A DNA stretch of 8,059 nt, taken from the NCBI GenBank assembly GCA_013151785.1, contig JAADHP010000297.1, forward strand, positions 1-8,059. Direction: 5' to 3'. A program made the position numbers and the translations under genes. Numbering within the stretch: position 1 is the first letter of the stretch; each line of letters begins with the position of its first letter. Source of the DNA: Nitrospirota bacterium (lineage in GTDB: Bacteria > Nitrospirota > Thermodesulfovibrionia > Thermodesulfovibrionales > JdFR-85). The notes below the pieces were generated by a model, which made no database searches, was not told the DNA's origin, and saw nothing but the letters and a program-made list of their open reading frames with translations. Below, one piece after another: positions 7,157-8,059 of this stretch.

Positions 7157-7507
7157 TTAAAGATTTATCCATACATCTGTCTCTTCCATGGTTTTAAAGA
7201 GACCTTTCAGTGAACCCATCTCGGTTCCTTCAAGATAGTCATCCTTCGCAGCACGGCGATAGTTTAAACAGCCTCCTCAGAGATAAACCTTCAGCCCCTT
7301 GCTGATAAGTTCTGCAAAAAGATCTCCGGCATGGGGCAATCCCCTGGCCTTCTGGCCTTTAAGAAAACAATACACCCCGTCTCCAGATGCTATAAGGTTC
7401 ACATTATGACCTTTCCTGAGGGCCGTATCGGCAAGCCTTACAGCGGTTAGGGTGTTTTCAGAAGAATAGGGCGCTGTTGTTAAAAATATTGTGAATGTCT
7501 TTGCCAT
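7157..7507 (-). CDS. DsrE/TusD-family sulfur-relay protein, predicted selenoprotein (in-frame TGA = Sec77)
   Basis: A small alpha/beta sulfur-carrier protein of the DsrE/TusD type. The frame from the ATG at 7507 meets TGA at 7279-7277 (codon 77), then continues without interruption to TAA at 7159-7157, giving 116 residues, the same length as the next gene's product. Before the TGA: MAKTFTIFLTTAPYSS (strand 1), SGDGVYCFLKGQKARG (42-57), SKGLKVYL (69-76). After it: GGCLNYRRAAKDD, then EMGSLKGLFKTMEETDVWINL at the C-terminus, the standard family ending. Sec77 falls where DsrE/TusD has its active cysteine (about residue 78), and Cys80 completes a U-x-x-C motif. The real TAA lies in TAAGGAGG, the ribosome site of the next gene, exactly as at the following junction. 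The start has GGGAGG four bases upstream. TGA ends other genes here, so general recoding is unlikely. Alternatives are a nonsense mutation or a sequencing error at a Cys codon (TGC/TGT to TGA). Confidence 0.88.
7241..7264 (-). promoter_or_regulatory. Candidate bacterial SECIS hairpin
   Basis: In the mRNA just after the UGA (7279-7277), UCGC (7259-7256) pairs with GCGA (7249-7246) around the six-base loop CGUGCU. The stem extends weakly through an A·A mismatch, a U·G and a C-G pair, and one more A-U. Seventeen bases separate the UGA from the stem and 21 from the loop. The loop has G as its second base followed by U, as expected for SelB recognition in the bacterial SECIS model. The pairing was done by hand, the stem is short, and bacterial SECIS elements vary widely, so this supports but does not prove Sec insertion. 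Confidence 0.5.
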
Positions 7508-7530
7508 GAAACCTCCCTTCTTTTTATTGG

Positions 7531-7872
7531 TTATCTCCTTCTTTTACCAGGATATCTTCCCTTCTTTGTCACAGGACAGCATGCAGGCGGAGGTATCTGC
7601 TCCGGATAGTCTTTCTTCAGGATCTCCAGAAGCTCGGGTATGATAGGGTCAACAAGATAGTAACACCTTAATCTTCCATCCATGTAGTAATCAATCAGGC
7701 CATAGCGCCTGAGCATTGAGAGATGCTGTGAAACATTGGACTGGCTTATATCAAGGAACTCTTCCAGATCACTGACACATTTTACACCTTTAATAAGTTC
7801 ATCCAGTATTCTTAATCTTACCGGATGGCCCAGTATCCTTAACAACTCAGCCTGTGCTCCAATTGCTCGCAT
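7531..7872 (-). CDS. ArsR/SmtB-family winged-helix transcriptional regulator
   Basis: A 113-residue protein of the usual ArsR length. It has the family's opening helix with LRILGHPVRLRILDEL (11-26), a recognition helix region SQSNVSQHLSMLRRYGLI (43-60) and a beta-wing YYMDGRLRCYYLV (62-74). It probably represses its own operon, since it is the first gene and a perfect palindrome covers its promoter. Cysteines are C32 (KCVSDL, the place of the first Cys in the classical CVC metal box, whose second Cys is Ser here), C70 in the wing, and C98-C99 near a basic tail (KKGRYPGKRRR). The full metal box is therefore absent. Given the sulfur-relay genes 23 bases downstream, a thiol switch sensing persulfide or sulfide (as in SqrR/BigR regulators) is my preferred inference; arsenite or another thiophile is the alternative. 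The ATG has no Shine-Dalgarno and may start a leaderless mRNA; a TTG at codon 10 is a possible alternative start. Confidence 0.93.
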   Translation of the reverse strand: MRAIGAQAELLRILGHPVRLRILDELIKGVKCVSDLEEFLDISQSNVSQHLSMLRRYGLIDYYMDGRLRCYYLVDPIIPELLEILKKDYPEQIPPPACCPVTKKGRYPGKRRR

Positions 7873-7873
7873 G

Positions 7874-7891
7874 TATTATAATATTATAATA
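7874..7891. promoter_or_regulatory. Perfect 18-bp palindrome, probable ArsR operator
   Basis: TATTATAATATTATAATA is its own reverse complement and lies over the -10 region, two bases before the ArsR start codon. AT-rich palindromes in this position are the usual binding sites of autoregulating ArsR-family repressors. Binding is inferred from position; the AT-rich background makes chance palindromes easier. Confidence 0.6.
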
Positions 7892-7907
7892 TTTTAATAT
7901 TTGTCAA
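7875..7907 (-). promoter_or_regulatory. Sigma-70-type promoter of the arsR-dsrEFH operon
   Basis: On the minus strand, a perfect TTGACA (7907-7902) is followed after 18 bases by TATTAT (7883-7878), a five-of-six match to TATAAT. Exact TATAAT hexamers also occur at 13 and 21 bases, which are poor spacings. With the 18-base choice transcription would start about at the ArsR ATG (7872), giving a leaderless or nearly leaderless message. Confidence 0.65.
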
Positions 7908-7982
7908 GAAAAAAATTTTGCAGAAGTTCCTCCCAATTTTTGAATAGACTTTCATCCTCACCTTTCCAAGATAAAACACTAC

Positions 7983-8025
7983 CAAGGCAGGGCACCTCAT
8001 AAAAATAATGCAATCCACATGATTA
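7983..8025 (-). repeat. Right copy of 43-bp inverted repeat
   Basis: This is the inverted counterpart of 29-71 (42 of 43 bases). It lies about 75 bases upstream of the -35 of the sulfur operon. Together the two copies bound every gene in the window. The rest of 7908-8059 holds no supported gene. Confidence 0.9.
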
Positions 8026-8059
8026 GTCTATAAGTATAACCTCTTTTCAATAACCTGTC

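Noticed and set aside
7277..7279. Genome-wide reassignment of TGA to Trp or Gly
   Set aside because: TGA ends the SQR and exporter genes here in the normal way, and Trp is encoded by TGG.
7277..7507. A complete 76-residue DsrE-like protein ending at the TGA
   Set aside because: It would lack the active-site residue and the last third of the fold. The same frame continues with family-like sequence to a TAA joined to the next ribosome site, so the 116-residue reading is preferred.
7157..7507. Pseudogene through a nonsense mutation
   Set aside because: Possible, but the frame, codon choice and C-terminus are intact, and the TGA falls exactly at the catalytic position expected for Sec.

Overview
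All seven protein-coding genes I can support lie on the minus strand, so the window reads from right to left. Composition is moderate-to-low GC by eye, with many ATA (Ile) and AGG (Arg) codons and strong AGGAGG ribosome sites. Together with sulfur-handling genes and a three-gene envelope-transport set ending in an outer-membrane barrel, this suggests a Gram-negative anaerobic or microaerobic sulfur-metabolising bacterium. Nitrospirota (Thermodesulfovibrio-like) or a Desulfobacterota-type lineage would fit. This placement is inference; no rRNA or marker gene is present.

Right part (7872 to 6509): a compact sulfur operon. An ArsR/SmtB-type regulator has a TTGACA promoter with a perfect 18-bp palindrome over the -10 region. 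It is followed by three small sulfur-relay genes of the DsrE/TusD, DsrF/TusC and DsrH/TusB types. The key observation is in the first of these. It seems to stop at a TGA after 76 codons, but the same frame continues for 39 more sense codons to a TAA. That TAA overlaps the ribosome-binding site of the next gene. The continuation is clearly the C-terminal third of a DsrE-family protein, and the TGA sits where the family has its sulfur-carrying cysteine. I therefore annotate a 116-residue selenoprotein with a Sec77-Gly-Gly-Cys80 motif. A small hairpin with a G near the 5' side of its loop, starting 17 bases after the TGA, is a candidate bacterial SECIS.

Middle (6508 to 5100): after a 212-base gap holding a degenerate 8-bp tandem repeat comes a sulfide:quinone oxidoreductase-like flavoprotein with the expected three cysteines. 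A plausible model is that SQR makes persulfide or polysulfide sulfur, the DsrEFH-like set with its Sec carries it, and the ArsR protein senses it.

Left part (4904 to 260): an RND/MMPL-type inner-membrane exporter, a translationally coupled periplasmic LolA-like protein and, after a 308-base gap, an outer-membrane beta-barrel. These look like a trans-envelope lipid or hydrophobic-compound export set.

The intergenic gaps are unusually repeat-rich. A 43-bp inverted repeat lies at the two ends of the window. A 137-bp palindromic element follows the SQR gene, with a half copy at the far left. Two further related repeats sit just 3' of the LolA-like and barrel genes. No transposase, CRISPR array, tRNA or rRNA was seen.
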